Assembly: GCA_007571095.1 (NCBI GenBank)
Contig: RKSB01000135.1
Span: forward strand, 1 to 6,826
Length of the DNA stretch: 6,826 nucleotides
Direction: 5' to 3'
From: K189A clade bacterium
GTDB taxonomy: Bacteria > Pseudomonadota > Gammaproteobacteria > Pseudomonadales > Azotimanducaceae
Below, in pieces: positions 1 through 6,739 of this stretch (position 1 is the stretch's first letter; the number at the start of each line of letters is the position of its first letter). The translations under genes and the position numbers were made by a program. The notes below the pieces were generated by a model. It did no database searches. It was not told where the DNA came from and saw only the letters and a program-made list of their open reading frames with translations.

Positions 1-205
<205 letters not shown>

Positions 206-253
206 GTTCATAGAACGAGGAAACAAGCTGAAAGTCGACGTGTTTTGACACAG

Positions 254-275
254 GATGCCGAAGGACTTTGGCGTC
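254..275 (+). ncRNA. Stem-loop in the 16S-tRNA-Ala spacer
   Basis: GATGCCGAA (254-262) pairs with TTTGGCGTC (267-275) around the tetraloop GGAC, giving 9 bp with two G-U pairs. No T-run follows, so this is not an intrinsic terminator. It is probably a structural or processing element of the rRNA precursor. The sequence just downstream, GTGCCCACACTGATAGCTTAG (about 278-298), resembles a spacer block common in gammaproteobacterial rRNA operons, which supports 206-370 being a normal ITS start. The RNase III stem around 16S cannot be assessed because its 5' half is outside the window. Confidence 0.5.
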
Positions 276-370
276 TGGTGCCCACACTGATAGCTTAGTA
301 CATCAATCCGTTATTCAGGGTTCATTAATGCGGGCCCTCAAGCCAGCCAGTAAACCAGCCAGTTTGTGAT

Positions 371-446
371 GGGGTCATAGCTCAGCTGGGAGAGCGCCTG
401 TTTTGCACACAGGAGGTCGGCGGTTCGATCCCGCCTGACTCCACCA
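371..446 (+). tRNA. tRNA-Ala (anticodon TGC)
   Basis: A complete 76-nt cloverleaf. The acceptor stem GGGGTCA (371-377) pairs with TGACTCC with one G-U. The D-arm is in AGCTCAGCTGGGAGAGC. The anticodon stem CCTGT/ACAGG (397-401/409-413) holds loop TTTGCAC with anticodon TGC at 404-406. The T-arm has the loop TTCGATC. The 3' CCA (444-446) is encoded in the DNA. It lies 165 nt after 16S, the normal place for an ITS tRNA. In most bacteria with two ITS tRNAs, tRNA-Ile and tRNA-Ala lie within tens of bases of each other; here tRNA-Ile follows only 1.86 kb later. Confidence 0.97.
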
Positions 447-514
447 GCAGTGGTGGAAGTTGCATATCCCTGACAGGCTACGGAAAAATCCGAACTTCGC
501 CCTTTGGGTGCCTC

Positions 515-550
515 TGAAATCAGGTAATTTCACCTTTTTATTTTTATTCC
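515..550 (+). terminator. Weak candidate terminator after tRNA-Ala
   Basis: TGAAAT (515-520) can pair with ATTTCA (527-532) around a 6-nt loop. A T-rich run of the form TTTTTATTTTTATT follows from 535. The stem is AT-rich and only 6 bp, so it would be weak. The T-rich run could equally be the first member of the pyrimidine-rich spacers of the repeat array. If real, it would end rRNA transcription before the array. Confidence 0.22.
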
Positions 551-1057
551 CTTTTTAGCTGAAGGCTCTCTTTTTTATTCCCTTTATGGCTGAGGGCTCC
601 GGCTGAAGGCTCTATTCCCTTTATGGCTGAGGGCTCCGGCTGAAGGCTCCTCCCTTCGGCTAAAATTTGGCTGAGGGCTCTCTATTCCCTTTATGGCTGA
701 GGGCTCCGGCTGAAGGCTCTACTTTCTATTTTCTTTATGGCTGAAGGCTCTATTTTTCTATTCCCTTTTTTCTATTCCCTTTATGGCTGAGGGCTCCGGC
801 TGAAGGCTCTACTTTTCTATTCCCTTTATGGCTGAGGGCTCTCTATTCCCTTTATGGCTGAGGGCTCCTCCCTTCTTTTATGGCTGAGGGCTCCGGCTGA
901 AGGCTCTCTATACTTGCTGGCTGAGGGCTCTCTATACTTGCTGGCTGAGGGCTCTATTTTCTATTTTCTTTGGCTGAAGGCTCTCTATTCCCTTTATGGC
1001 TGAGGGCTCCTCCCTTCTTGGCTGAGGGCTCTCTTCGGCTAAAAGGAGCCTTCAGCC
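541..1057 (+). repeat. Direct-repeat array, 20 copies of GGCTGARGGCTC plus one inverted copy
   Basis: This fills most of the 640-nt stretch between tRNA-Ala and the next gene. The 12-bp core GGCTGARGGCTC occurs 20 times on the + strand, the first copy (558-568) lacking the leading G. Starts are about 588, 601, 625, 638, 669, 695, 708, 739, 785, 798, 830, 856, 882, 895, 919, 943, 972, 998 and 1020. R is A in 8 copies and G in 12. Five times a G-type core and an A-type core are joined by a single C (588, 625, 695, 785, 882). Cores are separated by pyrimidine-rich spacers, mostly CTATTCCCTTTAT (about 7 good copies) with variants such as CTATTTTCTTTAT, CTATACTTGCT and CTCCCTTCTT. The irregular period excludes a simple satellite and a CRISPR array, whose spacers would be unique and of constant length. 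One inverted core, GAGCCTTCAGCC (1046-1057), closes the array. No convincing ORF crosses it. Function is unknown. Confidence 0.93.
1020..1057 (+). promoter_or_regulatory. Terminal hairpin of the repeat array
   Basis: The last direct core GGCTGAGGGCTC (1020-1031) pairs over 12 bp with the lone inverted core GAGCCTTCAGCC (1046-1057), with one G-U and a 14-nt loop. The eight A-type cores upstream would pair with it perfectly, so alternative long-range pairings are possible. No T-tract follows, so it is not a classical terminator on the + strand. It sits 29 nt before the acyltransferase start and covers part of the only AAGGAG (1043-1048) nearby. A regulatory role is inference. Confidence 0.5.
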
Positions 1058-1086
1058 AGAAATGGAATGAAACCATGGAATAAAAA

Positions 1087-2013
1087 ATGAAGCTTTTTCG
1101 GCGAAAAGCTCTGGTCGCCTCTGTTGGCTATGGCTTTCTTCGGCTCGGCGGTGCTCTGGTGAGCCTGTTGCCACCTCGGATATCTGCTCGTCTGGCGAGT
1201 TTTTTGGTGGCGAAGATTGGCCCCAGACTCAGTCGGCACAGATGGGTTCTGGCCAATTTTTCCCTGCTGTTTCCAGACAGAAAAGCCGCCGAAATAGAGG
1301 CGATGGCCAGAACAAAGTGGAGGAACATGGGGTATGTTGTCGGCGAACTGCCACATCTGTCCAGGCTGGCGCGAGATCTGGCAGCATCCAGAATTGACCA
1401 TTATGGTGTCGCAGAGGTTCTGGCTACAGGCAAGCCGAGCATCTATATCTCTGCCCACATTGGCAACTGGGAAATTCTGGCCAGAGCCTTCGCAGCCATC
1501 GGAGTGCCGCTGGCCTCGGTACACCAGCCAGTAGCTGCGTCGGCAACAAACCGATTGTTGCACCATTACCGAGTATCAGGGCTGGAAAATATTCGCCTGC
1601 TTCCAAGAGACGGTGTCAGCCGCAACCTGATTGAGCATTTGCAGGATGGCTGGAGCCTGCTGTTTCTACTGGACACTCGAATGAAGCACAAGGGAGCCAA
1701 ACCGGTCAACTTCTTTGGCCACGATATGCAGGTCAGCACTCTGGCCGCAAAACTGGCATGGCGCTTTGACTGTGATCTGGTACCCACTTTCTGCAAGCGC
1801 CTGCCTTCGGGCCGGCTGGTTCACGAAATTCACTCCAGAATACCTGTTCCGACAAAGGAGAGCGCCAATCGGGCAGACTGGGTTCTGGCCGTCACTTCAC
1901 TCATTTATTCAAAGCTTGAATCAGAAATTCGTCAGGACATTACCAGTTGGCTGTGCACCAGCCGGCGTTGGGATAAAAGCGTGTATCGTCAGAACAACAT
2001 CAAGTTCCGGTGA
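1087..2013 (+). CDS. LpxL/HtrB-type lipid A biosynthesis acyltransferase
   Basis: A 308-aa protein, normal length for the lysophospholipid acyltransferase (LpxL/LpxM) family. These inner-membrane enzymes transfer a secondary acyl chain from acyl-ACP to Kdo2-lipid A or a related precursor. Visible support: a hydrophobic N-terminal stretch (about residues 8-28); the catalytic HX4(D/E) motif as HIGNWE (H124, E129) after a beta-strand-like IYISA; LLPRDG (171-176); LLFLLDTR followed by VNFFG (about 191-211), the place of the family's D-x-FFG block; and a C-terminal WxxxxRRW (288-295) matching the family's W-HRRWK end. The ATG at 1087 has no good Shine-Dalgarno. The nearest AAGGAG is 38 nt upstream in the array hairpin, so initiation is weak or uses another mechanism. 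The gene lies between two rRNA-operon tRNAs on the same strand. The exact acyl chain and acceptor cannot be told. I am confident of the family, less so of lpxL versus a paralogue. Confidence 0.88.
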   Translation: MKLFRRKALVASVGYGFLRLGGALVSLLPPRISARLASFLVAKIGPRLSRHRWVLANFSLLFPDRKAAEIEAMARTKWRNMGYVVGELPHLSRLARDLAASRIDHYGVAEVLATGKPSIYISAHIGNWEILARAFAAIGVPLASVHQPVAASATNRLLHHYRVSGLENIRLLPRDGVSRNLIEHLQDGWSLLFLLDTRMKHKGAKPVNFFGHDMQVSTLAAKLAWRFDCDLVPTFCKRLPSGRLVHEIHSRIPVPTKESANRADWVLAVTSLIYSKLESEIRQDITSWLCTSRRWDKSVYRQNNIKFR

Positions 2014-2308
2014 CTCAAAGGCACTTTGCTCACAAGTTTGAGAGAGGAACTCACAGGATGTTCGACTCCTCAAGCCGCCTGTGATTCTCCCGTTGAACCG
2101 CTTCTTAAGGTTGCACTACTCGGCTTTCGCCGATGCAGACAGTCCAGACTATCAAGGGTCGAATCGGCTCTTTCAGGGCCGTGTGCCCATCCGTGTTCTG
2201 AAACCGGACGAGTGAAGAGCCTTGTCATTTGAGGATGATTTTGTATTCTATTGCCCCGTACAAGACCCGAATAAACAGCCTGATATTCTTGCAAGGCAGA
2301 AGGTTTTC
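2014..2308 (+). other. Intergenic spacer with predicted RNA secondary structure
   Basis: I see no convincing gene here. The open frames are short, have no ribosome binding site and resemble nothing I know. Several inverted repeats are present: TCACAGG/CCTGTGA (2051-2057/2078-2084); TCGGC-TTTC-GCCGA (2120-2133); and a nested set with outer stem GGCTCTT/AAGAGCC (2166-2172/2215-2221) enclosing GGGC/GCCC (2176-2188) and TCCG/CGGA (2190-2208). None has a T-tract, so no clear terminator separates the acyltransferase gene from tRNA-Ile. No copy of the tRNA-Ala 3' end occurs here, so there is no sign of an integrase att duplication. Confidence 0.5.
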
Positions 2309-2382
<74 letters not shown>

Positions 2383-2442
2383 CCGCCTTGCTGAAATCCG
2401 TCTTATACAGGCTATTCTGTAATCTTTACGGGTCTTCTTGAC

Positions 2443-2461
2443 CTCGATTTATCGAGCTTTT
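2443..2461 (+). terminator. Possible short terminator downstream of tRNA-Ile
   Basis: CTCGA (2443-2447) pairs with TCGAG (2452-2456) around TTTA, followed by CTTTT (2457-2461). The 5-bp stem and four T's make it a weak intrinsic terminator at best. Its place between a tRNA and a protein operon fits a transcript end. A second small inverted repeat, TACAG/CTGTA (2406-2410/2417-2421), lies just upstream. Confidence 0.35.
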
Positions 2462-2476
2462 CCGCCGTGATATTCT

Positions 2477-2504
2477 TTGTCAGAAAAAACAACCCTCTTA
2501 TCAA
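2477..2504 (+). promoter_or_regulatory. Candidate sigma-70-type promoter for the cox operon
   Basis: TTGTCA (2477-2482, 5/6 to TTGACA) and TATCAA (2499-2504, 4/6 to TATAAT) are separated by 16 nt, with an A-rich stretch between. The -10 candidate abuts the first copy of the 17-bp direct repeat, so transcription would start inside that repeat. The match is modest and could be chance, but this is the best-placed candidate between the tRNA and coxG. Confidence 0.28.
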
Positions 2505-2542
2505 GTGAGGCCGCCACAAGTATAGAGTGAGGCCGCCGCAAG
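2504..2542 (+). repeat. 17-bp direct repeat upstream of coxG
   Basis: AGTGAGGCCGCCACAAG (2504-2520) recurs as AGTGAGGCCGCCGCAAG (2526-2542), with one mismatch in 17. The start-to-start distance is 22 bp, about two helical turns, so both copies would face the same side of the DNA. The pair ends 15 bp before the coxG start codon. This could be a tandem operator for a regulator of the cox genes or a small local duplication; the function is inferred from position only. Confidence 0.7.
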
Positions 2543-2557
2543 CCTTCAGGAGTAGTC

Positions 2558-3037
2558 ATGGAACTCGTTCAGCAGATAGTCATTCCAGCCCCGTCTGATC
2601 GAGTTTGGGATGCCCTCAATAGCCCTGAAATGCTGCAAAAAAGCCTGCCTAACTGTGAGTCCTTCGAGCCCAACGAGGAGGGTGGTTTTGATGTCCTCAT
2701 ACGCGCTCGGGTTGGTCCGGTGAGTGCCCGCTTTTCAGGAACAATTCAGCTTTCCGATGTTGTTCTCGGGCAATCGTACAGGCTTACAGGTTCCGGCAAG
2801 GGCGGTGTTGCCGGCCATGCCAAGGGCAGCGTGAAGGTTGACCTTGAAGCTGTCGATGCTTTCTCTACTCGAATGCAGTACAGTATTCAGGCAGGCGTCG
2901 GCGGCAAGCTGGCCCAGGTCGGCTCTCGGCTGATCAGCGGTGCTGCCCGCAAGATGGCCGGTGATTTTTTTACTCGTTTTGTGCGCCTGCTGTGTGATGA
3001 TGAGTCCTTGGAAGTGGTCCTGGAAACAGTAGAGTGA
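2558..3037 (+). CDS. coxG: CoxG, SRPBCC-fold accessory protein of a CODH-type hydroxylase
   Basis: A 159-aa protein of the CoxG family, which shares the START/SRPBCC lipid-binding fold. In CO dehydrogenase systems CoxG helps attach the enzyme to the membrane and couple it to the quinone pool. Family marks seen here are an N-terminal strand then APSDRVWDALNSPE (about 11-24), the KSLPNCESF block (28-36), VGPVSARFSG (52-61), the glycine-rich GSGKGGVAGHAKG (78-90) and GGKLAQVGSRLISGAARKMA (115-134). The protein ends soon after this helix, so it lacks the long C-terminal tail and membrane helix of longer CoxG proteins. The start is well set: AGGAG at 2548-2552, 5 nt before ATG. It is the first gene of the operon, 18 nt before coxS. 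In form I clusters coxG usually lies downstream among the accessory genes; here it leads. Confidence 0.93.
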   Translation: MELVQQIVIPAPSDRVWDALNSPEMLQKSLPNCESFEPNEEGGFDVLIRARVGPVSARFSGTIQLSDVVLGQSYRLTGSGKGGVAGHAKGSVKVDLEAVDAFSTRMQYSIQAGVGGKLAQVGSRLISGAARKMAGDFFTRFVRLLCDDESLEVVLETVE

Positions 3038-3055
3038 AGTCATCAGGGAGGAAAA

Positions 3056-3538
3056 GTGAGAAGAGTTAGCATTCAATTACAAGTCAACAACAAATCGGTC
3101 AAGGCGGTCTGCCCAGCCAATGCGACTCTTGCGACCCTGTTGCGTGAACATCTGGGGCTGACGGGCACGCACGTTGGTTGTGACACCAGCCAGTGTGGTG
3201 CCTGTGTAGTGCATTTGAACGGTGTTTCGGTAAAAGCCTGTACGGTACTGGCGGCTCAGGCGAACGGCCCGGAGGTGGTGACTATCGAAGGCATCGGAAG
3301 CGACAAGCTGCATCCGATGCAGCAGGCCTTTCGAGAGCATCACGGCCTGCAGTGCGGGTTCTGTACACCCGGCATGATCATGTCGGGTATCGATATGGCC
3401 AACCGTGGCCAGGCCACGACCGAGGCCGAAGTCAGAAAAGGGCTCGAAGGCAACATCTGTCGTTGCACCGGCTACCACAATATTGTTCAAAGCATTCTGG
3501 CAGGTGCCGGCAAGATGCAGTCCGGCGAAGGAGCATAG
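3056..3538 (+). CDS. coxS: CoxS, small iron-sulfur subunit of a CODH-type molybdenum hydroxylase
   Basis: A 160-aa subunit of the xanthine oxidase family that carries two [2Fe-2S] clusters and passes electrons from the molybdenum site to FAD. The N-terminal plant-ferredoxin-like domain has cluster ligands C42, C47, C50 and C62 (GCDTSQCGAC...AC). The C-terminal four-helix domain has C100, C103, C135 and C137 (QCGFCTPGM and NICRCTGYHNIV). All eight cysteines are present and the length is typical. The start is GTG at 3056, chosen because GGGAGG (3046-3051) lies 4 nt upstream. It is followed 36 nt later by coxL. Isoquinoline, nicotinate and aldehyde hydroxylases have near-identical small subunits, so this gene alone does not define the substrate. 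Confidence 0.96.
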   Translation: MRRVSIQLQVNNKSVKAVCPANATLATLLREHLGLTGTHVGCDTSQCGACVVHLNGVSVKACTVLAAQANGPEVVTIEGIGSDKLHPMQQAFREHHGLQCGFCTPGMIMSGIDMANRGQATTEAEVRKGLEGNICRCTGYHNIVQSILAGAGKMQSGEGA

Positions 3539-3574
3539 GAAGAGGCATAAAAAGAAGTACAGGAGGAGTGGAAA

Positions 3575-5911
3575 GTGGCTGATCAGTCAATTGGACAGAG
3601 AGTTTTACGCAAGGAAGATGCGCGCTTCATTGCCGGAAAGGGGCGTTACACCGATGACATTAACCTGAGAGGGCAGGCCTATGCCTGTTTTGTGAGGTCT
3701 ACTGTAGCCAGAGCGGGCATTGCTTCACTGGACCTGACCGCCGCCGAATCTGTCGAGGGTGTCATCGCTGTTTTGACCGGCCGCCAGATCGCCGAAGACG
3801 GCCTGGGAACGCTACCCTGTGGCTGGATGATTCACTCGAAAGACGGCAATCCGATGAAGCAGCCTGCTCATCCGGTGATGGCGGCCGATTCGGTGAATTA
3901 TCTGGGTGAGCCGATTGCCCTCGTTGTTGCCGAAACTTACCAGATCGCCAGAGATGCCGCCGATCTGGTTGTTGTCGACTATGACGAAAAACAGGCCGTC
4001 TCTGACGTTACGCTTGCTCAAGCACACGATCAACTGTACGAGGAAGTGCCTCGTAATACGGTTTACGAATGGGAACTCGGCGACCGTGAAGCCACCATGG
4101 CAGCCATCGAAGGCGCGCACCATGTAACGCGAATAAAAATCAGGAACAATCGCCTGATACCCAACGCCATTGAACCGCGTGCCGCCATCGCCGACTTCAA
4201 TCCCGCAACCGAGGACCTGACCCTCTATGTCACCAGTCAAAATCCGCATCTGGTGAGGTTGATTCTGACCGCCTTTATTCAGCTTGCACCTGAACACAAG
4301 TTGCGAGTGGTCGCACCGGATGTCGGCGGCGGCTTTGGCTCCAAGATCTTCGTATATTCCGAAGAAACGGCATTGTCGTGGGCTTCTCGACGTCTTGGCA
4401 TGGCCATCAAGTGGACGGCAGAGCGCTCTGAATCCTTTCTGGCCGATGCTCATGGCAGAGACCACTACACCGAAGCCGCCCTGGCGATGGATGATGAAGG
4501 CCACTTTCTGGGCTTGCACGTGAAGACTCAGGCCAACATGGGAGCCTACCTGTCTACTTTTGCCTCTTCGGTACCCACCTATCTGTACGGTACTCTGCTG
4601 GCCGGCCAGTACAAGACTCCTGCCATCTATGTCGAAGTGGATGCGGTTTTAACCAATACCGCTCCTGTCGATGCCTATCGAGGTGCAGGCCGGCCTGAAG
4701 CCACCTATGTACTGGAACGAATCGTCGATGTGGCCGCCGGCGAAATGAATCTGTCGCCGGTAGAAATACGTCGTCGTAACTTCATCACGAATTTTCCCTA
4801 TGCGACACCGGTCGCACTTGAATACGACACAGGCGACTATGTGCAGACACTGGACAGAGTGCTTGAACTGGCAGAATGGAGTTCTTTTGAGGCCAGAAAA
4901 GCCGAGTCGGAAAGTCGAGGCAAGCTCCGAGGCATTGGCCTGTCCTGCTACATCGAGGCCTGCGGCCTTGCACCTTCGCAGGTTGCAGGGGCATTGGGTG
5001 CCGGCGTCGGGCTGTGGGAATCCGGCGAAATTCGTTTTAACCCCACGGGCAGCGTGACTGTACTAACCGGCACTCACAGTCATGGCCAGGGCCACGAAAC
5101 CACTTTCGCCCAACTGGTGTCCGATCGCCTGGGTGTACCTATCAACGATATCGAGGTAGTGCATGGCGATACCAGTCGGCTGGATTTCGGGTTGGGCACC
5201 TACGGCTCCCGTTCTATTGCAGTCGGCGGTTCGGCCCTGGCGACTGCCAGCGACAAGATTGTCGAGAAAGGCCGCAAAATAGCCGCTCACCTGATGGACA
5301 CTTCGCCGGAGGAGGTTGATTTTGAGGGAGGTGTTTACACGGCCAGGCAAAGCAACCTGAACAAAACCATTCAGGAGATCGCCTTTGCCGCCTATGTGCC
5401 CCACAACTATCCTGAAGGGCTGGAGCCGGGCCTGGCGGAAAAGGCTTTTTACGATCCCGACAATTTCACCTTTCCGGCAGGGGCCTATGTCTGTGAGGTG
5501 GAAATAGACCCACAAACAGGCGTGGTGACTATAGCCAGATTCTCGGCCGTTGACGATTTTGGCAACATCATCAACCCGATGATCGTTGAGGGTCAGGTTC
5601 ATGGCGGCCTGGCTCAGGGTATCGGCCAGGCCCTGCTGGAAAACTGTGTCTATGATTCCAACGGTCAGCTGGTTACCGGCTCCTATTTCGATTACTGCAT
5701 GCCTCGTGCGGATGACCTGCCGAGCTTTCAGGTTGATCTGGAGGTGACTCCCTGCACGCATAATCCGCTGGGTGTCAAAGGGTGCGGCGAAGCCGGTGCC
5801 ATCGGTTCTCCACCTGCCGTAATCAATGCAGTTGCCAACGCTCTGGGTGTGCGCGATTTCGATATGCCGGCGACACCGGAAAAGGTCTGGCGGGCTGCCG
5901 CCGGTTCCTGA
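3575..5911 (+). CDS. coxL: CoxL-like large molybdopterin subunit, form II (AYRGAGR) type
   Basis: A 778-aa catalytic subunit binding the molybdopterin cytosine dinucleotide cofactor. The N-terminal hammerhead domain (about 7-140) begins with RVLRKEDARFIAGKGRYTDD. The Moco-binding domain shows GGGFGSK (251-257), the active-site loop AYRGAGR (367-373, bases 4673-4693), SHGQGHET (502-509) and the C-terminal GVKGCGEAGAIGSP (733-746), whose E739 is the conserved catalytic glutamate. Form I CODH has AYxCSFR with the Cu-ligating cysteine. That cysteine is absent here (G370 in the loop), so a Mo-Cu centre of the classic kind is not expected. This places it in form II, whose members often do not support CO oxidation and may hydroxylate other substrates. 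The start is GTG at 3575 with AGGAGG at 3561-3566, 8 nt away. No Tat signal is seen, so it is cytoplasmic or associates with the membrane through partners. Confidence 0.95.
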   Translation: MADQSIGQRVLRKEDARFIAGKGRYTDDINLRGQAYACFVRSTVARAGIASLDLTAAESVEGVIAVLTGRQIAEDGLGTLPCGWMIHSKDGNPMKQPAHPVMAADSVNYLGEPIALVVAETYQIARDAADLVVVDYDEKQAVSDVTLAQAHDQLYEEVPRNTVYEWELGDREATMAAIEGAHHVTRIKIRNNRLIPNAIEPRAAIADFNPATEDLTLYVTSQNPHLVRLILTAFIQLAPEHKLRVVAPDVGGGFGSKIFVYSEETALSWASRRLGMAIKWTAERSESFLADAHGRDHYTEAALAMDDEGHFLGLHVKTQANMGAYLSTFASSVPTYLYGTLLAGQYKTPAIYVEVDAVLTNTAPVDAYRGAGRPEATYVLERIVDVAAGEMNLSPVEIRRRNFITNFPYATPVALEYDTGDYVQTLDRVLELAEWSSFEARKAESESRGKLRGIGLSCYIEACGLAPSQVAGALGAGVGLWESGEIRFNPTGSVTVLTGTHSHGQGHETTFAQLVSDRLGVPINDIEVVHGDTSRLDFGLGTYGSRSIAVGGSALATASDKIVEKGRKIAAHLMDTSPEEVDFEGGVYTARQSNLNKTIQEIAFAAYVPHNYPEGLEPGLAEKAFYDPDNFTFPAGAYVCEVEIDPQTGVVTIARFSAVDDFGNIINPMIVEGQVHGGLAQGIGQALLENCVYDSNGQLVTGSYFDYCMPRADDLPSFQVDLEVTPCTHNPLGVKGCGEAGAIGSPPAVINAVANALGVRDFDMPATPEKVWRAAAGS

Positions 5912-5944
5912 GCAGAGCTTTATTCAAGGAGACGGAGACAAGAC

Positions 5945-6739
5945 ATGTATGAATTTGATTACCACAAACCAGCCAGTCTGGCCGAGGCACAATCGCTTTT
6001 TGAAAAGGCCGACGAGGGCTTCTATCTGGCCGGCGGCCACACGCTGATTCCGTCCCTGAAGCAACGTCTCCTGATGCCGAGCGATGTTATTGATCTGGCG
6101 GGTATTCAGGAACTCAAAGGCGTCAGCAAAGAGGGTTCCAGCCTCAGAATCGGTGCTCTGACCACCCATGCCGAGGTCGCCACCAGTCCGATGGTTCAGG
6201 CACACGCACAGGCCCTTTCCGAACTGGCCGGCAGCATCGGAGACGACCAGGTTCGTCATCGTGGCACAATCGGCGGGTCGGTTGCCAACAATGATCCGGC
6301 GGCTGACTATCCCGCCGCTCTGCTCGGCTTTGGTGCCACCGTTCATACAGATTCAAGGACAATTTCGGCCGATGACTTCTTCGTCAACATGTTTGAGACA
6401 GCCCTCAAGGCAGGGGAACTGATTACTGCTGTTTCTTTTCCCGAGCCGTTGAGTGCCTGTTATCAGAAATTTCCCAATCCAGCCAGTCGTTACGCCACTG
6501 TTGGTGTCATGGTAGTTCGGCAGGATGCTGGTGTACGGGTTGCTGTTACCGGTGCTGCCCCCTGCGTCTATCGGGCGACAGCCTTTGAGGAAGCATTATC
6601 CGCCGCCTTTTCACTCGATTCTCTCGACGGTGTTGAACAGGGCCCCGAAGGCCTGCTGGATGATATACATGCAAGTGCTGAATACCGGGCACACCTCTGC
6701 GGCCTGATGATCAGACAGGCAGTCGCCTCAATGGTCTGA
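5945..6739 (+). CDS. coxM: CoxM, FAD-binding medium subunit of a CODH-type hydroxylase
   Basis: A 264-aa subunit, slightly short for the family (usually about 265-290). It binds FAD and delivers electrons from the CoxS clusters to the electron acceptor. The N-terminus (FDYHKPASLAEA) is typical. FAD-binding motifs are AGGHTLIP (29-36, family AGGxSLxP) and TIGGSVANNDPAADYPA (108-124, with the TIGG motif). The C-terminal domain follows, with ASRYATVGV (about 180-188). The start ATG at 5945 has GGAG at 5934-5937, 7 nt upstream, and a second AAGGAG at 5926-5931, slightly far. It lies 33 nt after coxL and completes the S-L-M order typical of form II clusters. Confidence 0.95.
   Translation: MYEFDYHKPASLAEAQSLFEKADEGFYLAGGHTLIPSLKQRLLMPSDVIDLAGIQELKGVSKEGSSLRIGALTTHAEVATSPMVQAHAQALSELAGSIGDDQVRHRGTIGGSVANNDPAADYPAALLGFGATVHTDSRTISADDFFVNMFETALKAGELITAVSFPEPLSACYQKFPNPASRYATVGVMVVRQDAGVRVAVTGAAPCVYRATAFEEALSAAFSLDSLDGVEQGPEGLLDDIHASAEYRAHLCGLMIRQAVASMV

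Noticed and set aside
245..250. Perfect TTGACA -35 box in the ITS
   Set aside because: No -10-like hexamer lies 16-18 nt downstream; that position falls in the GATGCCGAA/TTTGGCGTC hairpin.
482..501. Similarity between GGAAAAATCCGAACTTCGCC (482-501) and GGAAAAATCTCGATTTCGCC (6795-6814), suggesting a dispersed repeat
   Set aside because: Ungapped identity is only 16/20 and the flanks do not align. A genome-wide search for both would be needed before calling it an element.
586..606. Micro-ORFs such as ATGGCTGAGGGCTCCGGCTGA recurring through the repeat array
   Set aside because: They arise automatically from the repeat sequence, have no Shine-Dalgarno, and differ only as the array differs.
541..1057. 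CRISPR array
   Set aside because: Cores are only 12 bp, spacers are themselves repeated and of variable length, and some cores are separated by one base. No cas genes are near.
2026..2232. 68-codon open frame after the acyltransferase gene
   Set aside because: No ribosome binding site, composition unlike the real genes here, and it overlaps several inverted repeats.
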